Shown here: one piece after another, positions 23,500 to 34,342 of the stretch
Position numbering within the stretch: position 1 is the stretch's first letter
Layout of the letters: each line of letters starts with the position of its first letter
Source of the DNA: Flaveria trinervia
Lineage: Eukaryota > Streptophyta > Magnoliopsida > Asterales > Asteraceae
Direction: 5' to 3'
Assembly (NCBI GenBank): GCA_025506515.1
Contig: CM046457.1
Span: 43,421,525-43,485,524, forward strand
Length of the DNA: 64,000 nt
Made by a program: the position numbers and the translations under genes
The notes under the pieces: model-generated
What the model was told of the DNA's origin: nothing
Database searches by the model: none
The model's input: only the letters and a program-made list of their open reading frames with translations

Positions 23500-23900
23500 G
23501 GTAGTTTCTAGTAAACCAAATTCTAGCTTTTTGTTATTTGATTCTGGTGCTAGTAAAAGTTTTATTTCTGCTGCTTTCTGTGCTAAATTGCCTGTTAGTA
23601 GTAGGAGTATAGATGTACCCTTTGATGTAGAAATTGTCATAGGTAAGTCTACCCGGAAATCTAAGGTGATAGAGGGTTGTGACGTAGAATTAGAAGGTCA
23701 CAAGTTTCCTATTAGACCCTTCGTGATGACTTAGGCAGGTTTGACGTAGTCCTAGGAGTGGATTGGTTAGCGGACTACGAGGCAAATATTGTGTGCCGCA
23801 AGAAGATGATTCGGTTGACAGCGCCTGACGGGAGTTTGGTGACGGTTTATGGTGATCGAGTCACTACGATTCCGAAGGTGATTTGAATGACGGTGGTGGG
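23500..23900 (+). pseudogene. Gypsy 1 aspartic protease
   Basis: Retropepsin-like segment LFDSGASKSFISAAF near 23534 (active-site DSG) followed by a LEGHKFPIRPFVM strand-rich region and, after a frame change and stop near 23733, the VLGVDWLADYEANI flap-to-end segment. It would process Gag-Pol. Broken by the stop and frameshift. Confidence 0.75.
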
Positions 23901-23929
23901 AAAGTGCTTGAGGCGTGGATTTAGTGCCT

Positions 23930-25400
23930 ACTTGGCCTACGTGAAGGATGTGGAAACGCCTACACCACAACTATCCGATGTACCGGTTGTGTGTGACTTT
24001 CCGGACGTGTTTCTTGAAGACTTACCAGGAGTGCCACCTGACCGCGAAATTGAGTTCCAGATCGACTTGATACCTGGGGCCCAACCTGTTGCTAAGGCAC
24101 CGTATCGGTTGGCTCTGACCGAGATAAAGGAACTGATGGAGCAATTGCAAGAGCTGCTTGATAAGGGGTTCATTAGATCAAGTATCTCGCCTTAGGGTGC
24201 TCCGGTCTTATTCGTCAAGAAGAAAGACGGTAGTATGAGGATGTGTATAGACTACTGTGAGCTAAACAAGTTGACGGTAAAGAATCGGTACCCCTTACCG
24301 CGAATTGATGATCTGTTTGATAAGCTCTAGGGTGCTAGTTGGTTTTCGAGGATAGATCTTCGATCTAGCTACCATCAGCTGAAGGTGAAGGAGCGGGATA
24401 TTCCTAAAACAGCTTTTCGCACGCGATATGGACACTACGAGTTTCTTGTTATGTGTTTTGGTTTGACCAACGCGCCAGCTGCTTTTATGGACTTGATGAA
24501 TCGAGTGTGTCGGTCGATGTTAGATAAATCAGTGATTGTGTTTATTGATAATATCCTAATTTATTCGAACAGCAAGGAGGAGAATGTCGATCACATTCGG
24601 GATGTGTTGGAGACATTGAGAAAGGATAAGCTGTATGCCAAGTTCTCCAAGTGCGCATTTTGGTTGTGCGAAGTTCAGTTTTTGGGTCACGTGGTGAATC
24701 CTGAAGGGATTATGGTGGACCCGGTAAAGGTGGAGGCGGTGACGCAATGGAAGTCGCCAAAGACGCCATCCGAGATTTGTAGTTTCTTGGGTTTGGCAGG
24801 CTATTATAGGAGATTTATCCAAGACTTCTCTAAGATAGCTTCTCCGTTGACTAAGCTGACCCGCAAGGATGTGAAGTTTGTATGAGGTCAAGATCAGGAG
24901 AATGCGTTTGACGAGTTAAAGGCAAGGTTGACTCAAGATCCATTCTTGTCGTTACCCGATGGAAGAGAAGATTTGGTGGTTTATTTTGATGCTTCCTACT
25001 CGGGGTTGGGATGTGTGTTGATGCAGAGAGGAAAGGTTATAGCCTATGCAAACCCAACAGCTGAAGGTTCATGAGGTTAATTATCCTACTCATGACTTGG
25101 AGTTAGCAGCTGTGGTCTTTGCGTTAAAGATTTGGAGGCACTACCTATACGGGATGAAGTGCACCATATTCACTGACCATAAGAGCTTGAAGTACTTCTT
25201 CTATCAGAAAGATCTGAACATGAGGCAGAGGTGATAATTGGAGCTCATAAAGGATTATAATTGCGAGATCCATTACCATCCAGGCAAAGCCAATGTGGTG
25301 GCGGATGCCCTTAGCCGAAAGGAGAGACCCGAGCCGATTCGGGTGAAGGATTACCAGTTGATCATGACCTCTGATGTGATGAAGCAAGTCAAGGAGCTCA
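23930..25400 (+). pseudogene. Gypsy 1 reverse transcriptase and RNase H
   Basis: RT begins in the PVVCDFPDVFLEDLPGVPPD region near 23980, continues through PYRLALTEIKEL and FRTRYGHYEFLVM. The active-site box reads FIDNILIYS (near 24545), with Asn replacing the second catalytic Asp of FIDD, so the enzyme would be inactive even without the stops (24194, 24330). RNase H follows: VVYFDASYSGLG, TDHKSLKYFF near 25175 and VVADALSR near 25297. Frameshifts near 25075 and 25400. Confidence 0.85.
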
Positions 25401-25404
25401 AGAT

Positions 25405-26290
25405 AAGGCATTGAAGGAAGATCATCTTAACTCAGAAAGAATGAGAGATCTGGTTACAGAATTGGGTGAAAACACACTCAGTGTTAGAACCTGGTTCGGA
25501 CGGATGTGGATTCCTCGTTTTGGGGATCTACGTGTGAAGATTGTGGATGAAGCTCATAAAACTCGATACTCTATCCATCCCGGTGCCACAAAGATGTACC
25601 AAGACATGAAGAAAGATTATTGGTGGCCGGGTATGAAGCGCGATGTGGTGGAGTATGTGAGTAAATGCCTTACTTGTTTACAAGTCAAGGTCGAGCACCA
25701 AAAGCCGTATGGGAAGATCCAACCATTGGCTATACCGGAGTTCAGGTGGGAACATATCACCATGGAGTTTATTATGAAGCTACCGTGTACCACACGATGG
25801 TATGGTGCTATATGGGTGATAGTTGATCGTCTGACGAAGAGTGCTCACTTCCTACCGATCCACGAGACATATTCATCCGAGAGGTTGGCGGATCTATTCA
25901 TCAAGGAGATTGTAACTCGTCATGGTGTGCCGGTGTCTATTGTGTCTGATCGTGACACTCGGTTTACATCTAAATTGTGGAAGAAATTCATGATATGATA
26001 GGGATGAAGCTACATATTAGTACAGCTTATCATCCTCAGACGGATGGTTAGTCGGAGAGGACGATTAAGACGCTGGAAGATATGCTCTGGGCATGCGTCA
26101 TTGATTTTGGAAGGAGTTGGGATGACCACTTATGATTAGTTGAGTTCTCATATAACAATAGTTATCATGTCAACATTGGTATGCCCCCTTACGAGATGTT
26201 ATATGGTAGGAGATGCAGAACACTCGTGTGCTGGGGTGACATTGGCCAAAAAGAGTTAAGGAGCGTTGAGGTGGTCGAGGCTACGACTGA
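25405..26290 (+). pseudogene. Gypsy 1 integrase core
   Basis: HHCC region AHKTRYSIHPGATKMYQDMK then CLTCLQVK (25552-25690). Catalytic core: Asp in VDRLTKSAHFLPI (25825), Asp in SDRDTRFTSKLW (25945). The Glu region beyond 26030 is interrupted by a frameshift at 25995 and stops (26050, 26134). Joins a new DNA copy to the host genome in an active relative. Confidence 0.85.
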
Positions 26291-26381
26291 GAAGATGGAA
26301 ACGATCAAGGCCTTTATGAAGGCAGCTAAAGACAGGCAAAAGTCATACACTGATAAATGACATAGACCGACTGAGTTCTAG

Positions 26382-26804
26382 GTGGGTGATAAAGGTATGT
26401 TGAAAGTCTCACCTTGGAAATGTATCATTCATTTCAGAAAGCAGGGCAAGTTGAGCCCGAGGTACATAAGGCCTTTTCGAATAATTGCTCGAGCAGGATA
26501 TGTGGCCTATAGACTAGAGTCACTAGATGAGTTAATTGGAATTCATCAAACATTCCATGTATCTCATCTGAGAAAGTGTTTAGCAGATGAGGATATGATT
26601 GTACCACTGGAGGATATCGAGGTAGATGAATGGCTCAATTATGTGGAGCAACCAGTGGTGATCATTGATCGTAAGGAGAAGAGGTTAAGGAACAAAGTGG
26701 TTCCTCTTGTGTGTGTACAGTGGAAGCACGGGAAGGGATCTGAGTCTACGTGGGAGACGAAGGAGGAGATGAGACAACATTACCCACAATTGTTTGAGGA
26801 ATAA
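26382..26804 (+). pseudogene. Gypsy 1 integrase C-terminus with chromodomain-like region
   Basis: An open 140-codon segment. First the GPFRI-type SH3-like part (RPFRIIARAGYVAYRLE), then FHVSHLRKCLAD, then a chromodomain-like tail: VVIIDRKEKRLRNKVVPLVC, VQWKHGKGSESTWETKEEM and the terminal YPQLFEE. In chromoviruses this tail guides insertion to histone-marked chromatin; the pattern places the element in the Tekay/Del group. It ends 27 bases before the polypurine tract. Confidence 0.85.
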
Positions 26805-27060
26805 CAGGTTTTAGGGACGAAACCTAAATAAGGGGGGTAGACTTGTAACACCCAGTTATTTTTTTTAAAAGATAAGAAAGAAAAGGAAGAATAAAAGTGA
26901 AAGAAAAAGAAAGAAAAACTATAAAACCCAAGTAGATCGATTAAAAGTGTTCAAAAGGACAAAAAGTTTAAAAGTTGGTGATAAAGGTGGCATGGCTGCC
27001 CATCACCCTCTTTTCACACTCAACTTCGGATTTTTAGAGAGAGAGAAAGAAGAGCAGAAC

Positions 27061-29123
27061 TGTAACACCCGGTATTTATTTATTTTCAAGCGACGAAGGA
27101 AGAAAAAGAAATAAAGTCTGAAGTCGAGGGACCAAGTTTGCCAACGAGAGAAAGTTGGGTAAGTGGGGGTATATAAAAGGAGAGGGCAGTCATTACCCTC
27201 TCCCCACACTCATATTTCAGCCAAGAAAAAGAGAGGAGAAGAGAGAAAGGAAGCAAAGAGGAAGAAGTGTTGGTTCGGGTTGGTTCGAGTGACCAAAATC
27301 GTCATGTAGCGAGTCAAAATGAAGCTCTACTTCTCGGTGTCGTTTGTGTGAGTTCTAGGACCCCTCCTTTAAACGTTTTGGAATGATTTAGGGCTGGAAC
27401 ACATCTGAAAAATCGGGTTTTTTTAGTGTGTACATGTTTGACCCGTTTGTGTATGTGGATGTGTGTGTACGTTGCGTTTGAGCCTTGTTTGGGAGCTTGT
27501 GTGTGCTTGAATGGTGTTTTGGTATGCATTCCTAAGTTTAGGATGGTTGATTTTAGCTTAGAATGGGTTTGAATGAGCTTGGAGGTCGAAAATGGCAGAT
27601 TAGGTTCGGGATGAACTGCATTCTGCACCAACTAGGGCTAGGCGACCGAATGGAGGCCATACGGCCGAATAAGAGGCGATTGGGGTTCATTCGCATGATT
27701 GAGAGTTCATTCGCACGATTGGGGCCTGTCGCATGGGGAGTCATGCGACTGAGGGTCCATTCGCATAAGTGCTCATCCGCATTAGTTTCATTCGCACGTG
27801 GTCCATCCACATTAGTTCCATCCGCATTAGGTCCATTCGCACTGGACTCATCCGCATGGAGTCCATCCGCACTAGTTTCATTCACACAAATGGGTGTTCA
27901 TCCGCATGGGTGTTCATCTGCATCAGTCCATTCGCATGATGCGCAGTCGCATGGAGGCCATACGAATGAAGGGTGTCCATACGCCCTAATAGGGTTGTTG
28001 CACTCGAGGAAAAGTATAGTTTAACTTCTGACTTTCGGGGGAAAGTGCAGTTGTAAGTTTTTGACGTAAAGGTTCCCGTAAGTTCCTGTAAGAGGACTGT
28101 TGAGGCCTTAGAGAGCATGTTGGGCATGATGATGATGATGTTGCATGATTATGCATGTTATGTATGTATGTTGTTGCCCTGTATGATGCTGCTGACTATA
28201 TGTTATGTTCCTTGTTATGATGTATGTTTATCTTTCCCGTGACTTTGCATTGAACGTTAATGAATAAAATGACGTATTATGTAACGTAAAGTGAAAGATA
28301 ATGAGAAGTGGAACATGAAGTAAGAATGCATGCATTAACGAGTAACAAAAGTAAAGAAAGTCTTGCAAGCATAGTATGTCGGGACACGCCATTAAAGGTG
28401 TTAGCCCAACGGTGTGCGGGTTCGCTACCCCGGGAGGATGCACATTGGGGTCTTTCTTTGTGATTGACCATTTGTATAGCTCCGTTGCTGCATGCCCTAT
28501 GTACTATGATCAGAGGTGCGAGCACCATTATAGCTGGCCTATGATAGGCCTAGGTCCAGTACCAGGAATAGCTAGGCATTGCACAAAGCAGTGGTATACC
28601 TAAACTCTACCCCAGGTGTTGTGATCAGAGGTGCGAGCACCGTTATAGCTGGTCTATGATAGACCTAGGTCCAGCACTAGGAATAGCTGGGTAAAGTTTA
28701 TGGTTGAGAAGAGAAAAGATATAATGATGAATGAGCAATGCAGATAATAATGAATATTATCTATGTGTACGTATGACGGATTAATATAAAGAACGGTTCT
28801 AGTAAAAGAAGTATGTTTTATTCTAAAACTAGAACTCACTCATCAACGCTGACTTTGATGTGTTTCCAGTTGGCAGGTAATGGTTGCTAAGGATGGCACG
28901 AGGCGGCTACTCGGCTCATTTGGGATGACATCCATATTTATAATACTTTTGTGTTGTAATGCAACTGGGGTTTTGTAATTGAATTATGATGTATTATTTT
29001 GCAAAAGTTTTTATAATGAAGCGAGATGTCATTTTTGAATGTTTCCGCTGCGATATTTGTGTAATGTATGTTTTATGCGCAATGATTTACCAGCTGTAAG
29101 CGTCCCGAGAATGGGGCCTTATA
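27061..29123 (+). mobile_element. Solo LTR of a related gypsy family nested in gypsy 1
   Basis: 2063 bp from TGTAACACCCGG to GGGGCCTTATA (final CA decayed to TA), with no internal region. Flanked by a 5-bp duplication AGAAC (27056-27060 and 29124-29128). It arose by LTR-LTR recombination after insertion. TATA box TATATAAAAGG at 27170-27180. It carries its own version of the motif array (27645-27995). Confidence 0.9.
27645..27995 (+). repeat. CATTCGCACGATTGG / CATCCGCATTAG array in the solo LTR
   Basis: About twenty short CpG-centred motifs: CATTCGCATGATTGAG, CATTCGCACGATTGG (27708-27722, identical to 601-615), CATCCGCATTAGT (27774, identical to 17374), CATCCGCATGG. They lie 475-825 bp downstream of the TATA box, in the transcribed leader part of the LTR. 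Confidence 0.75.
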
Positions 29124-29576
29124 AGAACTCTCGGATATTTGTAGAAGAACCAGAAAAGATCGAATTCAAGGTAAGAATTCACAGTTATATGATGTTCTTG
29201 ACTGGCCATAGCCTCGGTTATATGCTTATGTGTGTGTTCGGGTGTGTTTTTGGTAGGTTTTTAGGTGGTTGAACTCCATTTTCAAATAGGTTTTGAAGAA
29301 TTCATAACCAAGGGCTTCTAAGGTGAGTTCTAGGACCCCCTTTACACTTGTTTTAAACTGCTTTGGGGCTGGAAATGCATGTATGAAACTTTTTATAAAA
29401 ACGGGTTTTCACCCGTATGCTTTATGTGTGTGTGTTTGCGGGTGGGGTTGGATTTTGGGCTATGTATGTGTTTGATGATGTTATGATTGTTTTTCTAAGG
29501 CTTAGAAAGTTTGTATTAAGCTTAGAGCATGATAGTTGATGACCGGGGACTGAATTATGTTGTTTAAGTGTGATTT

Positions 29577-29915
29577 AGACTGTCCATGCGCCTAAACAGT
29601 GGCCCATGCGCCCAACTGAAATAACTGGCTAAGTGTTCCCATGCGCCCAAAACCCCATGCGCCTAAATAGTACCCATGCGTCTAGAAATAGGCTTAAATT
29701 TACTAAGTGTTCATGTGCCTAAGCACTCAAGCGCCTGCATAGTGCCCATGCGCCTAGAATTTGCCCAGAATGACTAAGTGTTCCCCATGCGCCTAAGTGT
29801 TCCTCATGCGCCTGAAAGGCTATGCGCCTGGATAGTGCCCATGCGCCTGAAAGTTCCTCATGCGCCTAAGTATTCCTCATGCGCCTACATAGTGCCCATG
29901 CGCCTAAAGGCTTAG
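29577..29915 (+). repeat. ATGCGCCTAAACAGT array in gypsy 1 3' LTR
   Basis: LTR partner of the 20215-20560 array, with the same order of units and point differences. GCGCCTAAACAGTG lies at 29588-29601. The array is retained in both LTRs despite decay of the coding region. Confidence 0.75.
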
Positions 29916-31196
29916 AATAATTTTCTGAATTGTTGGGGAAAAAGTGAAATGTAAGCTTTGACTTGGGAGGTTCCCGGGGGCTATGTAAGTTGACTTTTTG
30001 AAGTCATAGATGATGTGATGGGCGATATATGATGTGATATGATTGATGCTTATGTATGATGGTATGTATGATGAATGTTATGTATGTATGATGGTGTCTT
30101 GTATGGTGATGCTCTGTATGGTTATGTTTATGTTCCTTGTTATGTATGTTATTTTCCCGTGGCTTTACGTTGAATGTTTATGAATGAAAGGAAAAGTATT
30201 ATGTAACGTAAAGTGGAAGATAATGAAAAGAGGAATGTAATGAAAGAATGCATGCATTAATGAATGAAGGAATGAAAGTAAGAAAGTCTTGCAAGCAATG
30301 TATGGAGGTTCACACCGAATGAAGGGTGTTAGCTCAACTGTGTGTGGGTTAGCTACCCCAGAAGGATGCACACTAGGGTCTAATCTTTGTGATTGACCAT
30401 ACGTATGGGATCCTTGCCGCTTGCCCTATGTACTGGAGTCAACTTCGTGCACAATGTTCGAGGTCTATGAAAGACCTCAGGCCCAGTAACCAGCTTCGTG
30501 CATAATGTTTGGGGTATAGCATATGGCATTGATCTGGAATGAAAGAAAAAAGATAAGTGATGAGTGTACTTGCCCTAGGTACTAGAGTCGGCTCCGTGCA
30601 CAATCTTCAAGGTCTATGAAAGACCTCAGGCCCAGTAACCAGCTTCGTGCACAATGTTCGGGGTACTATACATGTCATCAAAAGTAATGAACATACGGAA
30701 AATAAGTAAGAAAGTTATGAATGAAAGTGTATGAAAGTGAATGATAATGATGTACGATAATTGAACGAAAGTTAACGAACGAATGATGAAGATAACAATG
30801 ATATTATCTATGTGTACGTATGATGTGTGATCATGTACGAAAGTAAAGAATGGTTTTAAACGAAAGTAAAGTATGTTTTTATTTTAAAACTAGAACTCAC
30901 TTAGCAACGCTGACTTTTGCGTGTTTCTAGTTGGCAGGTAATGGTTGCTGAGGATGGCACGTGACGACTACTTGGCTCTTTTTGGATGGCATTCTTTTGT
31001 TTAATGTTTTTGCATTGTAATGCGAACAAATGAATTGTGTAATGAATGATTGTATTATTTTGCAAAAGCATTTTTAATGAAATGAAAAGTTATTTTAATG
31101 TTTTCGCTGCAATGTTGTATTATAGTTAATGTGTATATATATGTTTTATGTGCGATGATTAACCAGCTATGAGCGTTTCGGGAACGGGACCTTACA

Positions 31197-31931
31197 CTTA
31201 CTTTTACTTTATGGATAACCACACAAATGAACCATCTCATATGATCATATTACAAGTTTTGTATTTAATTTTAAGAGAAAATAATTAAAAATCTTAATTC
31301 AAGCTTTTGAAAGATGGTTGCAAGTTCATACCCATCTGGTTGGATATAAAAATTATGTCACCCTAGTTTGATTCTTAAATTTTAAATTTTAAGAATCAAA
31401 CTTCGAGATTCATAAGGAACAACAATGGCTTTTGCTCCCAAAAAAATTACAAGCTTAAACTTGTGCAATTTTCGAACTTAATTTGAAACCTTAATGTATT
31501 TATATAATACTAATTACCAACTTTAGTGTACTTATTTGTAGTATTATATGTTTAATCGGTTGTACTCACATTTGTTTTTTTAACTTTAATTTAATATATA
31601 CTAATTATGAACTCAATGTTGAATTGATTGTTGTAATTTAAGCATTAAAAGTTGTACATATTCTTTGTTTTTTCCTTTAATTTTTATTTTAAATCCAATA
31701 TATACATATTATACATATTGATTGTTGTACTCACATTTGTTTTTTTTTTACATTTTGAACTAAATTTTAAAAGTTAACATGTCATAACAAGCATGTGTGG
31801 TTCAACGTTGTTAAGTTTATTAGTCTCATTTAACGATCATATCGCAACATGCAGGTCCTAGATCACCTTGGTTATTACTTTATTAATGCCTTACATTATA
31901 AGTCTACTTTTTGTTCAATTTATTTTTTTCT
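31197..31931. other. AT-rich spacer between the two gypsy elements
   Basis: 735 bases without a gene. It contains two loosely repeated stretches (around 31480-31600 and 31620-31760) with TTGTACTCACATTTGTTTTTT, similar to 39240-39400 beyond the second gypsy element, so both are probably parts of one older repeat split by the insertion. Confidence 0.5.
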
Positions 31932-33993
31932 TGTAACACCCGGTTATTTCCTTTGAAGCCAAAGAAAGAAGAAAAAGAAAGAAAAGAAATAAAGTCCAAA
32001 GTCAAGGGACCAATCTTGCCAAAACGGAAAAATCTTTGAAAGAGTGGGGGTATAAAAGGGGCATGGCTGCCCACACCCCTCTCCCACACTCACTCCATTG
32101 GGCCAAGAGAAGAAAGGGAGAGAAAAGGGCAAAAAGCTTCGGGTTTTCTTGGATTCAAGCATGAAAGTCGAAGGCAAACGGGTTTGTAGAAAGCTCTACT
32201 CGAAGAGGCTGTTAATGTGAGTTCTATAACCCCTCTTTTATACGCTTTCAACTGATTTTCAGCGCTGGAACACACGGCAAATCGTTTTTGGTTGTGTTGG
32301 GTGTAAAACCCGTAGGTATGTGTATGTGTATGTGTATGTGTGTGATTCGGGTGGGGTTGATTTCGGGCTTGGTTGTGCCTGAATGATGTTGTGGTTGTGT
32401 TTCTAGGGCTTAGGATGGTTGGTTTTAGCCTACAATACATTAGAAAGGGGCTGGAAGCCGAAAACTGCAGTGCAGGTTCGAAGGGGACTGCATTCTGCAC
32501 CCAGCTAGGGCTATGCGACTGGAAGCCATGCAAGCGAATGGCATGCGACTGGAGGCCATGCGGCCGAAAGGCATGTGACTGAAGTCCATGCGCATGGGTG
32601 TCATGCGACTGAGAGTCATACGCATGATGGTCATGCGACTGGGGGAAATGCGGATGAATGTCATACGACTAAAGCCCATACACCCGAATACCATGCAACA
32701 GAGGTTCATACGTATGGAAGGCCATACGACTGAAGGCTATGCGACTGGGAGTCCATACGCCTAAGTGTTCATTCGCCCATAGTGCCCATACGCCTAAGTG
32801 TTCACATGCGTATGGAAGGCCATGCGACTGAATAGGGTCCATACGACCAAAGAGGGCTCATGCGCCCGAAAGAACTTAGTTTATTTATGAGTTTTGGGGG
32901 AACCGTGTTATGTAGGCTTGACTTTGGGGATTTCCGAGGGTTCATGTAAGTTGACTTTCGAGGTCATAGACGTTGTGATGGGCTTGATGTATGTTGGGTG
33001 CTTATGCACGATTGTATGTATGTGGTATGTTATGCATGTATGTTGTGCCTTGTATGGTGATGTTGTATGTTTCTGTTCATGTTCCTTGCTTTGTATGATT
33101 GTCTTCATGTGGCTTTACTTTGTATGTTAATGAATGAAATGAAAGTATTATGTAACGTAAAGTGGAAGATAATGAAAAGAGGAACGAAATGAAAGAATGC
33201 ATGCATAATGAATAAACGAACGTATGAAAGGCTTGCAAGCAAATGTATGGAGGTTCACACTCAATGAGGAGTGTTAGCTAAACCGCGTGCGGGTTAGCTA
33301 CCCTATGAGGATGCATACTAGGGCTTAATCCGTGTGATTAAGCAAATGTATGGAGGTTCACACCCAATGAGGGGTTGTTAGCTCAACTGTGTGCGGGTTA
33401 AATACCCTATATGCACACAGGGGTTCAATCTTTGTGATTGACCATATGTATGGGGTCCTTATCGCTTAACCCTAGATGAATTGCTTGGTGCTCTAGAGAG
33501 GGGTTAAGCACATGACAGGACCAAGATGGAAACGAAAGATAATAAATGTACGAAATGAACGATGATGAAGATAATAACTATTATCTATGTGTACGTACGA
33601 TGTGTGATCATGTTCTAAGTCTGGTATGATTTGAAAGAAAGTAAAAGACGGTTTTAAACAAAAGATAAAGTATGTTTTCTTACAAAACTAGAACTCACTC
33701 AACAACGCTGACTTTTATGTGCTTCCAGTTGGCAGGTAATGTTGCTGAGGATGGCACGAGCAGCTACTCAACTCTTTTGGATGGCATTCTTTTGTACAAT
33801 GTTTTTGTATTATAATGCGAACAAACGATATTTTGTAATGAATGTTGTATTATTTTGCAAAAGCGTTTATTATAATAAAATGAAAATTTTGACTTACTGT
33901 TTCCGCTGCAACGTTTTCTTTAAATTGATGTAATTATATGTTTTATGTGTAATGCTTGACCGGCTGTGAGTGTCCCGGGAACGGGGCCTTACA
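31932..33993 (+). mobile_element. 5' LTR of gypsy 2
   Basis: 2062 bp, TGTAACACCCGG...GGGGCCTTACA. TATA box TATAAAAG at 32051-32058. Motif array 32510-32875. An internal duplication of about 110 bp (GTATGGAGGTTCACAC near 33245 and 33349). The 3' LTR differs by scattered substitutions and small indels. Confidence 0.9.
32510..32875 (+). repeat. CATGCGACTG / CATACGCATG array in gypsy 2 5' LTR
   Basis: About twenty CpG-centred units 15-20 bp apart: CATGCGACTGGAAGC, CATGCGGCCGAAAGG, CCATGCGCATGG (perfect palindrome, near 32587), CATACGCATGATGG. They lie 460-820 bp downstream of the TATA box, the same place as in the solo LTR. The 3' LTR copy is at 37612-37975. Confidence 0.75.
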
Positions 33994-34342
33994 AGTTGGT
34001 ATCAGAGCCAAAGAATAAGTGAAATGGGTAAAATTTCAAAATAAACCTAAACTTAAACTGAAAATGGGACGGAAAGAGAAGGGATGCGGTCTAAGTAGCT
34101 ATGTGTCATCAGGTATTTTCTTAATGTTAACCGGCATTATGTGCGCATGTTATATGGTTATATGTTGTTTGTAGATTTAGATATTGATGTAGTCAGGATA
34201 GGTAATGCTTGGGGTATGAAGAGTAAAGTAAGTGGCTAATCACAACTGGCCATTGTAATTAAGGACTTACTATACTTGACATAAACTAAGTTGTTCCCTT
34301 GAATGACCGTGTTGGTGTTTGAATCTTTCAGTGTGTGTGTGG

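Larger units (their letters stand above)
19540..31196 (+). mobile_element. Complete but decayed chromodomain Ty3-gypsy element (Tekay/Del-like)
   Basis: 5' LTR 19540-21832; primer-binding site TAGTATTAGAGCC at 21836-21848 (a decayed TGGTATCAGAGCC); gag, protease, RT, RNase H, integrase and a C-terminal chromodomain-like region; polypurine tract AGGGGGGTAGACT (26831-26843); 3' LTR 26844-31196. The 5-bp target duplication CTTAC is present on both sides (19535-19539 and 31197-31201), so the ends are certain. The 3' LTR is interrupted by a solo LTR (27061-29123). Coding frames contain many TAG/TGA stops. The domain order with integrase after RT and a long TGTAACACC LTR fits the Tekay/Del chromovirus clade. 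Confidence 0.92.
26844..31196 (+). mobile_element. 3' LTR of gypsy 1, split by a solo LTR
   Basis: Two parts, 26844-27060 and 29129-31196, together about 2285 bp, close to the 5' LTR length. The sequence resumes exactly (ACTCTCGGATATTTG) after the insertion. The right end GGGACCTTACA is followed by the target duplication CTTAC. A motif array recurs at 29577-29915. Confidence 0.9.
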
